Shown: piece by piece, positions 44,444-54,642 of the stretch
How positions within the stretch are numbered: the first letter of the stretch is position 1
Layout: each line of letters starts with the position of its first letter
Source of the DNA: Hyalangium versicolor
GTDB taxonomy: Bacteria > Myxococcota > Myxococcia > Myxococcales > Myxococcaceae
Assembly (NCBI RefSeq): GCF_020103695.1
Contig: NZ_JAHXBF010000030.1
Span: forward strand, 62,001-126,000
Direction of reading: 5' to 3'
DNA: 64,000 nt
Notes under the pieces: model-generated
Database searches by the model: none
What the model saw: only the letters and a program-made list of their open reading frames with translations
Told to the model about the DNA's origin: nothing
Translations under genes and position numbers: made by a program

Positions 44444-45381
44444 GTCTGGCCGCGAGCCACCCGATCCACCCAGTGGAACACCACCTGCAACTCCTCGGCA
44501 TGCAGGGGAAAGGTCCACAGAGGCACGGACTCGTTCGTCCCGTGGATGCGCGAGCGGGAATCATTCACACCCAGCGCGAGGTATCGCGCCCCCACGGGCA
44601 GGTTCCTGTTGAAGGGGCATCCGCCGTCGACGGCCGCCTTGTTCAGCCCACGCACCTCCAGCCGGGTTCCCACGCCCCACCGCCCCGCGAGCAGGCGCAG
44701 CGCCTGGAGCAGCTCATGCATGGACGCGTCCGGTGGCTTGCTCATGCCGGCCTCTGGCCCGAGGGTGCGCGCGATGAGCCGCAGCGTGCCATCCTCGGCA
44801 TCGTGGTAGCCGGTCTCCTCCAACCAGAGTTCCGGCTGGAGTCCGGCAAGCCGCTCCCTCAGCACCAGGGACGACGCCACGGAGCCCGTCTCTTCCTCGC
44901 CCTGGATGAACCAGGTAAGGGCGGGAGTGCGCTCGAAGGATGCCAGCGCCACGAGGCGCGCGGCCAGAGGGCCCTTGTTGTCACCCACGCCATGCCCGGA
45001 CCAGCGTCCTTGCTCCTCCGTCAGCACATGCGGCGGACTGGTCCAGCCGAGTTCCCCGTGGCGCAGGAGCGTCACATCGTAGTGGTTGTAGAGCACGACA
45101 TGTCCCGCCAGTCCTCGCGAGGACCGATGGGCTTCGATGACGGCTGGCGCGTGAGGAAGCGGTTGATGGACCTTGCAGGTAAAGCCAATCGCTTCGAGGC
45201 GTTCGCACAGCCATTGGATGCAAGCGGGGTGGGCGGGGCTCCCGGGACTCGTGTCGAAAGCGAGCAGTTCCGCCAGGGTCTCTCGCGTCATCGGCAGGGG
45301 CGATGCCGTGTGGCGCGAACGCATGGGCGCTGTCACGAGCGGGTGGTAGCGCTGCGCGAGTGCCCTCTCTCCCGAGTCCAT
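44440..45381 (-). CDS. M20-family metallopeptidase/deacylase-like protein
   Basis: 313 residues from ATG 45381, chosen for a GGGGGG-rich ribosome-binding stretch 8 nt after the previous stop; a shorter start at 45291 (MTRETLAELLAFDTSPG) is also possible. M20 ligands are recognisable: the His-x-Asp region VVLYNHYDVT, the bridging Asp in SGHGVGDNKGPLA, the Glu pair FIQGEEETGS, and a downstream His (SRIHGTNESVP). It is somewhat shorter than typical 380-450-residue M20 enzymes. Such enzymes cleave amide bonds in dipeptides, acylamino acids or natural-product intermediates. In this operon it may deacylate or trim a pathway intermediate. Confidence 0.78.
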   Translation of the reverse strand: MDSGERALAQRYHPLVTAPMRSRHTASPLPMTRETLAELLAFDTSPGSPAHPACIQWLCERLEAIGFTCKVHQPLPHAPAVIEAHRSSRGLAGHVVLYNHYDVTLLRHGELGWTSPPHVLTEEQGRWSGHGVGDNKGPLAARLVALASFERTPALTWFIQGEEETGSVASSLVLRERLAGLQPELWLEETGYHDAEDGTLRLIARTLGPEAGMSKPPDASMHELLQALRLLAGRWGVGTRLEVRGLNKAAVDGGCPFNRNLPVGARYLALGVNDSRSRIHGTNESVPLWTFPLHAEELQVVFHWVDRVARGQT

Positions 45382-45389
45382 GGCAAGCT

Positions 45390-45854
45390 TTACCCCCCGG
45401 GCAGCCACGTCATGGGCAACCCCCGGTTCTTCCAATCACTATACCGATCATACCACCCACGAGCCTCTTCCATGCTCATGGAGCGGCTGCCCGGAGCATG
45501 TCCTTTCGGACGCTGGATGAACTGGCGCTCCCATTGCTCCAATGAAGGGAGCAGGAGGAGCACCTCCTCACCCGTGTGGAGAGGGAACAGATCCTCCTCT
45601 CGAAGGATGGCGGAGATGACCAGCAGCGGGGGAAGGTCATCATTGGCTGGGTCCAACTCCACCCGCCGGATGGCGTTCATGAGCAGACTTCGCGCCTGCA
45701 TCATTCCCTTGCGCTGCCGTGAGGGATCCATCAAGGGCTGGAGCAGGTGCGAGAGTTCCAACACTCGAGGGGGATCGGGCTGCTCCAGCCGTTTCGCCGC
45801 CCAGGTGCTCTTGCCCGCGGCAGGGGGGCCGATCAACCAGAGGAGGCGCTTCAA
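45390..45854 (-). CDS. small P-loop kinase-like protein
   Basis: 154 residues with the Walker A motif LIGPPAAGKSTWAAKRL at about 8-24, a LID-like basic region and no DNA-binding part. It resembles the zeta-toxin/chloramphenicol-phosphotransferase type of small-molecule kinases in size, with WERQFIQRPKGH as a possible substrate/ATP loop. It overlaps the upstream GT2 gene (ATGA). In this operon it probably phosphorylates a sugar or small molecule. Confidence 0.75.
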   Translation of the reverse strand: MKRLLWLIGPPAAGKSTWAAKRLEQPDPPRVLELSHLLQPLMDPSRQRKGMMQARSLLMNAIRRVELDPANDDLPPLLVISAILREEDLFPLHTGEEVLLLLPSLEQWERQFIQRPKGHAPGSRSMSMEEARGWYDRYSDWKNRGLPMTWLPGG

Positions 45855-46612
45855 GGGTCCACTCCGAAGAGCTGACGTGCGCGGGTCTTGAAGGCATCCA
45901 CTCGCGCGGGCCCCATGGCCGTCGCGTGTTTGGCGAGGAAGGCGCGCAGTCCCTCCAGGTTGGTGGGCGAACCGGCCGTGGACAGTCGCAGTCCCGGATG
46001 GACGTGGAAGTGCACCCGAGGCTGCACGTTGCGCCCGTACTTCAAGTCCGCGAGGCAGGCCAGCCGGTAGCCGAGATCCATGTCATGGAAGGAGGGCAGT
46101 GCCGGATCGAAGCCGCCCACGCGCATGAAAGTGATTCGGGAGATGAACAGGTTGGAGCCGCGGATGCCTGGATTGCGGACCAGGAAGTCCTCGGGCTGAA
46201 GGCGCTCGGGTGGGATCTTCTCGGGGATGATCTCCTGCTGGCCTGCGTGCGGACCCTCCTTCACTTTCAGGAAGGCGGTCAGCACCAGCTCCAGGCCGCC
46301 CGTGAGCGCCAACTGCTCTGCCTCGGCCAGATAGTCCGGGTGCCACGTGTCATCGTCGTCGAGAAAGGCGAGGTACTGCCCGCGTGCTACGGATGCGCCT
46401 CGATTCCGGGCACGCGCGGCACCATGAGGCGCCTCGTTCCGCACCCGGGAGATTCCTTCTCTCAGAGAGAGTTCCAGAGGCTCGTCTCCATCGTCGATGA
46501 CGAGCACCTCGTCCGGGTGGCGCGTCTGCGCCTCCACGCTGGCCAGAGCTCGCTGAAGCAGCTCCGGGCGGTGTCGCGTCGGGATGACGACCGAGAGCTC
46601 CGAGCCCTTCAT
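45851..46612 (-). CDS. family 2 glycosyltransferase
   Basis: 253 residues, GT-A fold. It opens LSVVIPTRHRPELLQRALAS, then DEVLVIDDGD, then the DxD metal site in QYLAFLDDDDTWHPDYLA, and an acceptor/catalytic segment FHDMDLGYRLACLADL. There is no membrane anchor. The donor is unknown. The gene overlaps both neighbours by ATGA, so it is co-translated with the GT-B gene upstream and the kinase downstream. Together they suggest two successive glycosyl transfers on a soluble acceptor. Confidence 0.9.
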   Translation of the reverse strand: MKGSELSVVIPTRHRPELLQRALASVEAQTRHPDEVLVIDDGDEPLELSLREGISRVRNEAPHGAARARNRGASVARGQYLAFLDDDDTWHPDYLAEAEQLALTGGLELVLTAFLKVKEGPHAGQQEIIPEKIPPERLQPEDFLVRNPGIRGSNLFISRITFMRVGGFDPALPSFHDMDLGYRLACLADLKYGRNVQPRVHFHVHPGLRLSTAGSPTNLEGLRAFLAKHATAMGPARVDAFKTRARQLFGVDP

Positions 46613-47781
46613 GCCCGTCGCTCCTTCCTGGAAGGAAGGTCGGCCATCACGCGCCGGATCTCCGCGGCAGCCTCGGCGCCACCGGGCGGACCGAGCAGCT
46701 CCAGGAAGGACCGCTGTGCCTCCACGTGCCGCTTCAGCTCCGAGGGCTCACGGCGAAGCTGAGCGATCACCCGTTCACTGACGAGGCTCCTGGCCGAAGG
46801 GTCCGCGTCGAAGCGGGAGACGAGTTCCAACACTCGTGCTGTCCCCTCTGACTCGGGGGCCTGCGAGGAGATGGGCACGTCGGGATAGAGCTCCGTGAGG
46901 TTCAGGCCTCGCGGCGCCAGGCCATGCTCCTGGTACACCTCCAGTTGGAAGACCTGGGTCAGGTTCTGTGGCGGCAGGAAGCTGGTGGGCACGCCCTGGG
47001 AGAAGCCCTCGAAGGGAGCATTCAGGCCCGGAGCCGTGAGGAACTGGCTCGCGCCCGCCAGCAGGTCCAGGTACTGCTCCTGGGGAAAGGTCTCGACGCG
47101 GAGCCCTCCCTCCGCCCCGTGCTCGTGGATGCTCGAGACAGCCTGTGCGCCCGCGGCGATGATGACGGCCGCTGGAGCCCAGCCTGCCTTGGGGAGCAGC
47201 TCCCGGATCAGCCGGGTCATCGAGGAGGGATAGCAGGTGTTCCTTCCCGGGAGGATGTCGGGAGACTGGGCGCCGCCATAGTTCACCAGGAGCCGAGGGG
47301 AGCGCACCGCTCGCTCGCGCAGGGACGGGGGCGCGATGAGGGGCCCCACCACCCGAGGGCGAACCATCTCCGGCTCGTACCTCCTCACGGTCTCGGAGAC
47401 GCCGGGGAAGTTCTCGATGATGTAGCTCCGCGCATGGCGCATGGCCGGGGTGAGCCGCCGCTTCATCCAGAAGAGGATGTCGATGAAGACCACGGGCAGG
47501 CCCAGCTCGAGCGCCAGGGGGATGTTCGTGTTGTTGGAGATGGCGAGGTAGAGGTCGGCGCTCGCCAGCACCGGAGCATGCCGGGCCACCGACTCTGGTG
47601 CCTTCACATCACAGGCGAGCACCTGGGAGAAGGTGGCCGGATCGCACTGCTCACGCGTGGGACCCGTGGCCAGGACTGTGAACCTGGCCTCCGGCAGTTC
47701 GCGCGCCACGGCCCGCAGCGCCGAGATGGACCCATAGCAGAACGGATTGGGATCGCAGACGATGTGCGGCCGTGCGTCCAT
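46609..47781 (-). CDS. GT-B type nucleotide-sugar glycosyltransferase, first gene of the nine-gene run
   Basis: 390 residues with the two-Rossmann layout of GT-B enzymes. The N-lobe has DPNPFCYGSISALRAVARELP and ISNNTNIPLALELGLPVVFI. The C-lobe has LLVNYGGAQSPDILPG and the donor-binding region ASQFLTAPGLNAPFEGFSQG followed by PTSFLPPQNLTQ. It recalls soluble glycosyltransferases of antibiotic pathways more than cell-wall enzymes, but the subfamily is unclear. Only 15 bp separate it from the DUF3332 gene upstream and no ribosome-binding site is evident, so it is probably read from a message that starts further upstream. Confidence 0.82.
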   Translation of the reverse strand: MDARPHIVCDPNPFCYGSISALRAVARELPEARFTVLATGPTREQCDPATFSQVLACDVKAPESVARHAPVLASADLYLAISNNTNIPLALELGLPVVFIDILFWMKRRLTPAMRHARSYIIENFPGVSETVRRYEPEMVRPRVVGPLIAPPSLRERAVRSPRLLVNYGGAQSPDILPGRNTCYPSSMTRLIRELLPKAGWAPAAVIIAAGAQAVSSIHEHGAEGGLRVETFPQEQYLDLLAGASQFLTAPGLNAPFEGFSQGVPTSFLPPQNLTQVFQLEVYQEHGLAPRGLNLTELYPDVPISSQAPESEGTARVLELVSRFDADPSARSLVSERVIAQLRREPSELKRHVEAQRSFLELLGPPGGAEAAAEIRRVMADLPSRKERRA

Positions 47782-47796
47782 CGGCTCGCGGCGGGG

Positions 47797-48444
47797 CTAC
47801 TGCTCAGCGGTGCAGACCTGGGCCAGCCCCTGCGAGAGCGGCGAGACCTGGTTGTGGGCGAACTGCGCGAGTCCCTCGGCGCCCTCGCTGAGGAACAGCT
47901 GCCGCGCCTGGGCCACCGCCTCGGCCGAGTGCAGGGCCATGGTGTTGCCTGCGGCGTCCGTCACCGCCACCGCGCCGTCCGCCTGCTCGCGCGCCTGGAT
48001 GAGCATCGCGCCGGCGTCGTCACGCACCGCCATGCCGTCATCGAGCGGCTCGAAGTAGCGCACCACTGGCGGCTTGCCCGCGCGCTCCAGCTCCATCTTC
48101 ATGACGCCGGACTCGGGGTCGCGCGACAGGCGCAGCGTGTCCTCGGAGTTCAGCCGCACCACGCGCGTGTTGCCGTCCGGCGAATCCGTGCTGGAGACGG
48201 GGTTCTGGCCGGTCCAGAACTCGATGCTGTTGATGACGAGCGCGTCCACCAGCGAGCCGATCTCGTACACGGGGACGATGACCAGCACGAGGAACACCAA
48301 CCACTGGATGAACTTGTTGGGCGAGACGTTCTTGTTGAAGTCCCAGATTGCCCGGGTGAGGGTGAACTTGCCGAAACACCCGGAGGCATGCACCGAGAAA
48401 AAGGCCAGGCACAGCACCACCAGCAGACGGGAAGCACGCTTCAT
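47797..48444 (-). CDS. DUF3332 lipoprotein with membrane segment
   Basis: 215 residues. Signal/lipobox LVVLCLAFFSVHASGCFGKF, immediately followed by the DUF3332 hallmark FTLTRAIWDFNKNVSPNKF and a membrane span WLVFLVLVIVPVYEIGSLVD. The C-terminal part is polar and helical (LHSAEAVAQARQLFLSEGAE). Members of this family are envelope proteins of unknown function. It lies 30 bp downstream of the FHA-sigma54 activator gene and 15 bp upstream of the glycosyltransferase operon; whether it belongs to that pathway is unclear. Confidence 0.82.
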   Translation of the reverse strand: MKRASRLLVVLCLAFFSVHASGCFGKFTLTRAIWDFNKNVSPNKFIQWLVFLVLVIVPVYEIGSLVDALVINSIEFWTGQNPVSSTDSPDGNTRVVRLNSEDTLRLSRDPESGVMKMELERAGKPPVVRYFEPLDDGMAVRDDAGAMLIQAREQADGAVAVTDAAGNTMALHSAEAVAQARQLFLSEGAEGLAQFAHNQVSPLSQGLAQVCTAEQ

Positions 48445-48474
48445 ATGGGGGATACCCCTCCAAGGGACAGCGGG

Positions 48475-49839
<1,365 letters not shown>

Positions 49840-50012
49840 GAACGCTGGGGATTGTAGTGGGCTTTACGACGAGTGGTGACTTCCCGGAAGCTGAGAATGT
49901 CCCGGCCCTCTTGACGGAGGGGTCGTCCCCAGGGCAGGCGAGCGGTGTACCCTCCAGGGTTCACCCTCAGGTTGACGTGGTGTGAGGCCGCACGTGGTAG
50001 AGGGGGCGCTGT

Positions 50013-52706
50013 ATGCGCTACCTCTGGCTCCTGCCGCTGATCTTCTCCTGCGCCACCGTTTCTACCCCAACGTCCCAGTCTGATGTGGCGTTGCCGCCCC
50101 CCACTTCGACCGAGGCCTCTCGTACCTGGAGCCAGGCCCGGGCCGTCGTCATCCGCCATGCGACGGTGATGCCTGCCTCCGGGCCCTCCATCGAGGACGG
50201 CGCCGTGGCGTTCGTGGACGGCAAGCTGCTGGCCGTGGGCAAGAACGCTGAGGTCGCGACTCCTCCCGGCGCCGAGGAGATCGACGGCACCGGCCTCTTC
50301 GTCACCCCAGGCATCATCGATGCGCACAGCCACCTGGGCGTGTATTCGACCCCGGCCAGCTTCTCCAATGATGATGGCAACGAGTACACCTCGCCCGTGA
50401 CGGCCGAGGTGGATGCCGAACACGGCTTCTGGCCGCAGGATCCCGGGCTGCGGCGCGCCGCCTCGGGAGGCATCACCTCCCTGCTCGTGCTGCCGGGCAG
50501 CTCCAACCTCATCGGCGGCCGGGGCTTCCCGGTGAAGCTGCACTTTGGCCGCACGGCAGTGGAGATGCGCTTCCCGGGCGCCAAGGACGCCCTGAAGATG
50601 GCTTGTGGTGAGAACCCTCGCCGCACCTACGGGGTCGAGCGCAAGACCGCCCCCCTCACGCGCATGGGCAACGTGGCAGGCTACCGCCAGGCCTTCGCCC
50701 AGGCTCGCGACTACCTCAACAAGCTCGAGGACTGGCAGCGGAAGCACTCCAAGAAGGCGGATGAAGCCGGTCCTCCTCCCGCGCGCGACCTGAAGTTGGA
50801 GACGCTCGCGGAGGTGCTGCGCGGCAACATCCTCGTCCAGAACCACTGCTACCGCGCCGACGAGATGGCCGTCATGCTCCAGGTGGCCGAGGAGAACGGC
50901 TTCACCGTTCGCGCCTTCCACCACGCTCTCGAGGCCTACAAGCTGAGGGATCTGCTCGCCGAGAAGCACGTCGCCGTGGCCACCTGGGCCGACTGGTGGG
51001 GCTTCAAACTCGAAGCGTGGGATGGCATCCCTGAGAATGCCGGTCTCATCTCTCAAGCCGGTGGACGCTCCGTCATCCACTCGGACTCGGCATACGGCAT
51101 CCAGCGGCTCAACCAGGAGGCCGGCAAGGCGATGTGGCGGGCTCGCGAGTCCGGCATCCCCATCCCCGAAGAGGAGGCCCTGCGCTGGGTGACGGTCAAC
51201 GCCGCCTGGGTCATGGGCGTGGATGACAAGACGGGCTCGCTCGAGCCGGGGAAGATGGCGGATGTCGTCCTGTGGAAGGGCCACCCTCTCAGCGTCTACG
51301 CGCGCGCCTGGCGCGTGTGGGCGGACGGCGTCGTCACCTATGACGCCGCCACCGGCCCCGTGGATGCCAGTGACTTCGAGGTGGGCGAGCGCGCGGCGAC
51401 CTCGGCACGGCTGGTGGCTCCTCCTGCTGCTGCCCCTTCGCTGCAGGACCTGGGGCTCACCGCGCGGTGCGACGCTCTGAAGGATCGCTCCTGCGCCGAG
51501 CTCCTCCCCGTGGGTGCTGAGGCCTGCACGGCCTTCCAGGGCGTGACGGTCTTTACCGGCACTGACTGGATGAAGGACGCCTCGGTCGTCGTCGAGGGCG
51601 GCAAGGTGACGCGCGTGCAGTCCGGAGCGCAGGGGGCACTCCCGGCGGGGTGCCGCACGGTGGAGGGCAGGGGGCGGCTGTTGACGCCCGGCTTCATGGA
51701 GCCCTTCTCGGGGTTGGGCCTCACGGAGGTGCTGATGGAGGACTCCACCACCGACTACGGACCTCGCGGTGACGCGGACGCCCGGGAGCCCATCCGTGCG
51801 GCACAGCGGGCGGTGGATAGCATCAACCCGGCCTCGGTTCTCTACCCGGTGGCGCGCCAGGGAGGAGTCACCGCGTCGGCGGCGGTACCCGCGGGTGGAC
51901 TCGTATCGGGACAGAGCGCCTGGGTGGCGACGGATGGCACCGTGCGCCGTTCGCTCCTCGCGCTCCACATCAACCTGGGCCTCGCCGGCCGCAACGCGTT
52001 GTCCAGCTCTCGCTCCGAGGTGCTCGAGCGGCTCCGCGAGCTGCTCTTCGATGCCCGCGAGTACGGCCGGCGCAAGGCGGACTTCGAGCAGAACCGCATG
52101 CGGCCAGTCACCGCCAGCCGGTTGGATCTCGAGTCGCTCCAGGACGTGCTGTCCGGCAAGCTGCCGGTGGTGGTGTACGCGTCCCGAGCCTCGGACATGC
52201 TCGCGGCGCTGGCGCTGGCCCGCGAGTACGGGCTCAAGCTCATCATCGCCGGGGGAGACGAGGCCTGGCGCGTGGCACAGGAGCTCGCGGCGGCGAAGGT
52301 GCCCGTCATCCTTCAGCCCACGCAGAACCTGCCCAAGGACTTCGACGCCCTGAGCAGCCGGCCGGACTGCGCGGTGCTCCTGCGCGCCGCCGGCGTGCGC
52401 GTCCTCTTCTCCACCCTGGGCGAGCCCCACCAGGTGCGCACGCTGCCTCAAGAGGTGGGCAACGCCGTGTCCTGGGGGCTGCCGCACACCGAGGCGCTCC
52501 AGGCCATCACCTCGAGCGTCGCCGACACCTTCGGAGTCGAAGGCGGGCGCATCGCCCCGGGTGCCGTGGCGGACCTGGTCCTGTGGAACGGAGATCCGCT
52601 GGAGTCCTCCAGCCGCGTCTTGGGGATGTGGCTGGCCGGCAAGCAGGTTCCGCTCGTCAGCCGCCAGCAGGCCCTCTTCGAGAAGTACCGCGTGATTCCC
52701 AAGTGA
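50013..52706 (+). CDS. tandem amidohydrolase lipoprotein with inactive-looking second half
   Basis: 897 residues; lipoprotein signal LWLLPLIFSCATVS (Cys 13). The first half (about 43-440) is an imidazolonepropionase-like amidohydrolase with an intact metal centre: GIIDAHSHLG (H105, H107), ILVQNHCYRADEM (H278), VRAFHHALEAY (H303/304) and SVIHSDSAYG (D358). The second half (about 505-890) repeats the fold. There the first metal site reads LTPGFMEPFSGLGL and the others have VVVYASRASDM and RVLFSTLGEPHQ, so no metal ligands remain. Two-domain proteins of this kind occur in Bacteroidetes and Myxococcota. It is probably periplasmic and hydrolyses a cyclic amide or dipeptide; the second half may be structural. 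Confidence 0.86.
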   Translation: MRYLWLLPLIFSCATVSTPTSQSDVALPPPTSTEASRTWSQARAVVIRHATVMPASGPSIEDGAVAFVDGKLLAVGKNAEVATPPGAEEIDGTGLFVTPGIIDAHSHLGVYSTPASFSNDDGNEYTSPVTAEVDAEHGFWPQDPGLRRAASGGITSLLVLPGSSNLIGGRGFPVKLHFGRTAVEMRFPGAKDALKMACGENPRRTYGVERKTAPLTRMGNVAGYRQAFAQARDYLNKLEDWQRKHSKKADEAGPPPARDLKLETLAEVLRGNILVQNHCYRADEMAVMLQVAEENGFTVRAFHHALEAYKLRDLLAEKHVAVATWADWWGFKLEAWDGIPENAGLISQAGGRSVIHSDSAYGIQRLNQEAGKAMWRARESGIPIPEEEALRWVTVNAAWVMGVDDKTGSLEPGKMADVVLWKGHPLSVYARAWRVWADGVVTYDAATGPVDASDFEVGERAATSARLVAPPAAAPSLQDLGLTARCDALKDRSCAELLPVGAEACTAFQGVTVFTGTDWMKDASVVVEGGKVTRVQSGAQGALPAGCRTVEGRGRLLTPGFMEPFSGLGLTEVLMEDSTTDYGPRGDADAREPIRAAQRAVDSINPASVLYPVARQGGVTASAAVPAGGLVSGQSAWVATDGTVRRSLLALHINLGLAGRNALSSSRSEVLERLRELLFDAREYGRRKADFEQNRMRPVTASRLDLESLQDVLSGKLPVVVYASRASDMLAALALAREYGLKLIIAGGDEAWRVAQELAAAKVPVILQPTQNLPKDFDALSSRPDCAVLLRAAGVRVLFSTLGEPHQVRTLPQEVGNAVSWGLPHTEALQAITSSVADTFGVEGGRIAPGAVADLVLWNGDPLESSSRVLGMWLAGKQVPLVSRQQALFEKYRVIPK

Positions 52707-52726
52707 CGGCCCTTCGATGGGCCGTT
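52706..52726. terminator. terminator hairpin at the amidohydrolase stop
   Basis: ACGGCCC-TTCGAT-GGGCCGT forms a perfect 7-bp stem that begins at the last base of the stop codon and is followed by TCTGC; no long T-tract. Confidence 0.6.
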
Positions 52727-52803
52727 CTGCAGAAAGGCCGAGGCCGCCCTCCCGGAAGGAGAGCGGCCGCGGTGCACGTCAGGCCGTGGGGGACCCTGAC
52801 GTA

Positions 52804-54444
52804 TCAATCGCCGGTGTAGATGCCGATGGATCCGGCCACCCACCGCTTGTCGCTGCGCTCGTAGCCGAGGAAGCCCACGAGGACGCGGCGCCGGCTGTCA
52901 CTCTTGTCCACCTGGATGTCGGAGACGCGGCACATCGCCAGGTCGATGCCGAACACCGTCGCGTTGTAGTGAGCCACGGTGTTGCCCTTCACCCGGCTCA
53001 GGCCGCCGCCCCAGTTGGCGCCCGCCCAGACGCTGTTGTCGAGCGGATCCACGGCCACTCCCGCCACATACCCCTTGCGGTCCACCAACTCGGTGCTGAG
53101 CCGGCGCACCACCGTGCCCTCCGGCGTCAGCTCCGCCAGCCCGCGAGTGAAGCTGCCCACCCAGACGCTGCCGTTGGCCGCCACCGAGATGGACGAGATG
53201 TTGTCCGTCGTCCGCTGCTCGGGCCGGGACATGCCCGATTCGCCGACAGCGTCCGGCCAGATGTCGAAGCGGTTCCACGCGTAGCCCTGGTCCTCCGTCA
53301 TGGACTGCGCGCGCCAGTAGTTGGGGCTGCCGGTGGCCGTCATGTAGCGGAACCGCGTGGAGCGATCCGAGCCGCCGAACCACGCATCCCCGCTCGGGTC
53401 CACCGCCACACCGTAGTAGGCGTCCGTGATCAGCGCGCCCTTCACCCGCCACTTGGAAGGCTCGTTCGGGTAGAGCTTCTCGTCCTCGCTCTTGTTCGAG
53501 TAGACGTACCCGTTGAACGCCGGGTGGACGTGCTCGATGACGCCCGCGCAGCTCAGCTGCCCGTTGCACGTGGGGTTGCCAGCGAAGTTCGCATCGCCAC
53601 GAGCGAAGCCGTGGTTGCCGCCGAACCACACGCTCTGCGTCCTCTTGTCATAGGCGATCCGCAGGATGTTGCAGAGCCGCTCGCGGCCCTGAGGCTCGGC
53701 CGCGACGACGTGGGGCCCGGAGAAGATGTCGTAGTGCACCACTTGGAGCGAGCCATCCGCCGCCAGCGTCACTTTGTCCGCGTCACCGCTCTTGTAGACG
53801 GAGGGATCCGGGTGGCCATCGTCCCAGTTGGCCTCGCACGAACTTGCGTTGGGCAGGCCCTCGTAGCCCACGAAGACGGTGCCCGCGGGGCCTCCGGCCA
53901 CCGAGATGACCTTGAGGTAGGTCGGGCCTGGAGGCGTGCTGCCATCCGGCATATAGCCGTACGGGCGCAGGCCGTCGGCCAGGGTGAAGCGCTGGAAGCT
54001 CGACGCTCCGGGCCGCAGGAGGAACAGACCCTCCTCCCCGCCCGCCACCCAGGTGTTGCCGCCTTCATCCGCGGTCACACCGAACACCTTCTGCGGACCG
54101 CCCTCGTTCACCCCGTAGAAAGTCCAGCCATCCGCGGAGGGAGGCGGAACGATGACAGGGGGCGGAGTCCCGGCGTCCGGAGTGCCCGCATCCGGCGGAG
54201 TGCCCGCGTCCGGAGTGCCCGCATCCGGCGGAGTGCCCGCGTCCGGAGTGCCTGAATCCGGAGTGCCCGCGTCCGGGATGCCCGAATCCGGGGAAGGCGG
54301 ATCGATGGGTTTGTCCACGTCCGGATCCGTGGGCGGCTGCACCACCCCCGGATTCTCCGAGCCGTCATTGTCATCCGAACAACCGGTCGCCCAAGCCAGG
54401 CTCGCCGCAACGAGCGCGCCGGCCCACCTCCATCCGCCCCTCAT
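52804..54444 (-). CDS. lipoprotein with PDAGTP repeats and a beta-propeller
   Basis: 546 residues. Lipoprotein signal AASLAWATGCSDDN (Cys 22). Residues about 50-95 are a repetitive linker of PDAGTP(P) and PDSGTP units. The remainder is a propeller of sensor-like blades: KVFGVTADEGGNTWVAGGEE, ISVAANGSVWVGSFTRGL, VAGVAVDPLDNSVWAGANWG. This resembles the two-component-regulator-propeller repeat often found in periplasmic sensors, but no kinase or membrane segment follows. It is probably a surface or periplasmic binding protein; ligand unknown. Convergent with the amidohydrolase, and about 200 bp from the divergent methyltransferase. Confidence 0.8.
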   Translation of the reverse strand: MRGGWRWAGALVAASLAWATGCSDDNDGSENPGVVQPPTDPDVDKPIDPPSPDSGIPDAGTPDSGTPDAGTPPDAGTPDAGTPPDAGTPDAGTPPPVIVPPPSADGWTFYGVNEGGPQKVFGVTADEGGNTWVAGGEEGLFLLRPGASSFQRFTLADGLRPYGYMPDGSTPPGPTYLKVISVAGGPAGTVFVGYEGLPNASSCEANWDDGHPDPSVYKSGDADKVTLAADGSLQVVHYDIFSGPHVVAAEPQGRERLCNILRIAYDKRTQSVWFGGNHGFARGDANFAGNPTCNGQLSCAGVIEHVHPAFNGYVYSNKSEDEKLYPNEPSKWRVKGALITDAYYGVAVDPSGDAWFGGSDRSTRFRYMTATGSPNYWRAQSMTEDQGYAWNRFDIWPDAVGESGMSRPEQRTTDNISSISVAANGSVWVGSFTRGLAELTPEGTVVRRLSTELVDRKGYVAGVAVDPLDNSVWAGANWGGGLSRVKGNTVAHYNATVFGIDLAMCRVSDIQVDKSDSRRRVLVGFLGYERSDKRWVAGSIGIYTGD

Positions 54445-54642
54445 ATTCCCCTCACCCCATGACGAAGACGGGTATCGGTGACACCCGTTCCACCCTTCTC
54501 CCTGGCAAGGCGAGTGCCAGCGCTCCCCCCACCCGGAGAGGGGGTGGGGCGTCGGTTGCTGGACAGGCAGTGGGTAGAAGAATTCCCTGGGTGTGCACCG
54601 CCCTGTCCCGGCGAGGCCCCAAACCGTGCTACGCCGGGGAGG

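Noticed and set aside
45436-45456. TATACC/TACCA-like imperfect palindrome resembling the 11640 and 27804 sites
   Set aside because: Arms do not pair cleanly, it lies inside the kinase coding sequence and lacks the CTGTCGGGCG flank.
49840-50012. Possible sigma54 promoter in the divergent gap before the amidohydrolase
   Set aside because: No sequence with adequate GG and GC at -24/-12 spacing was found.
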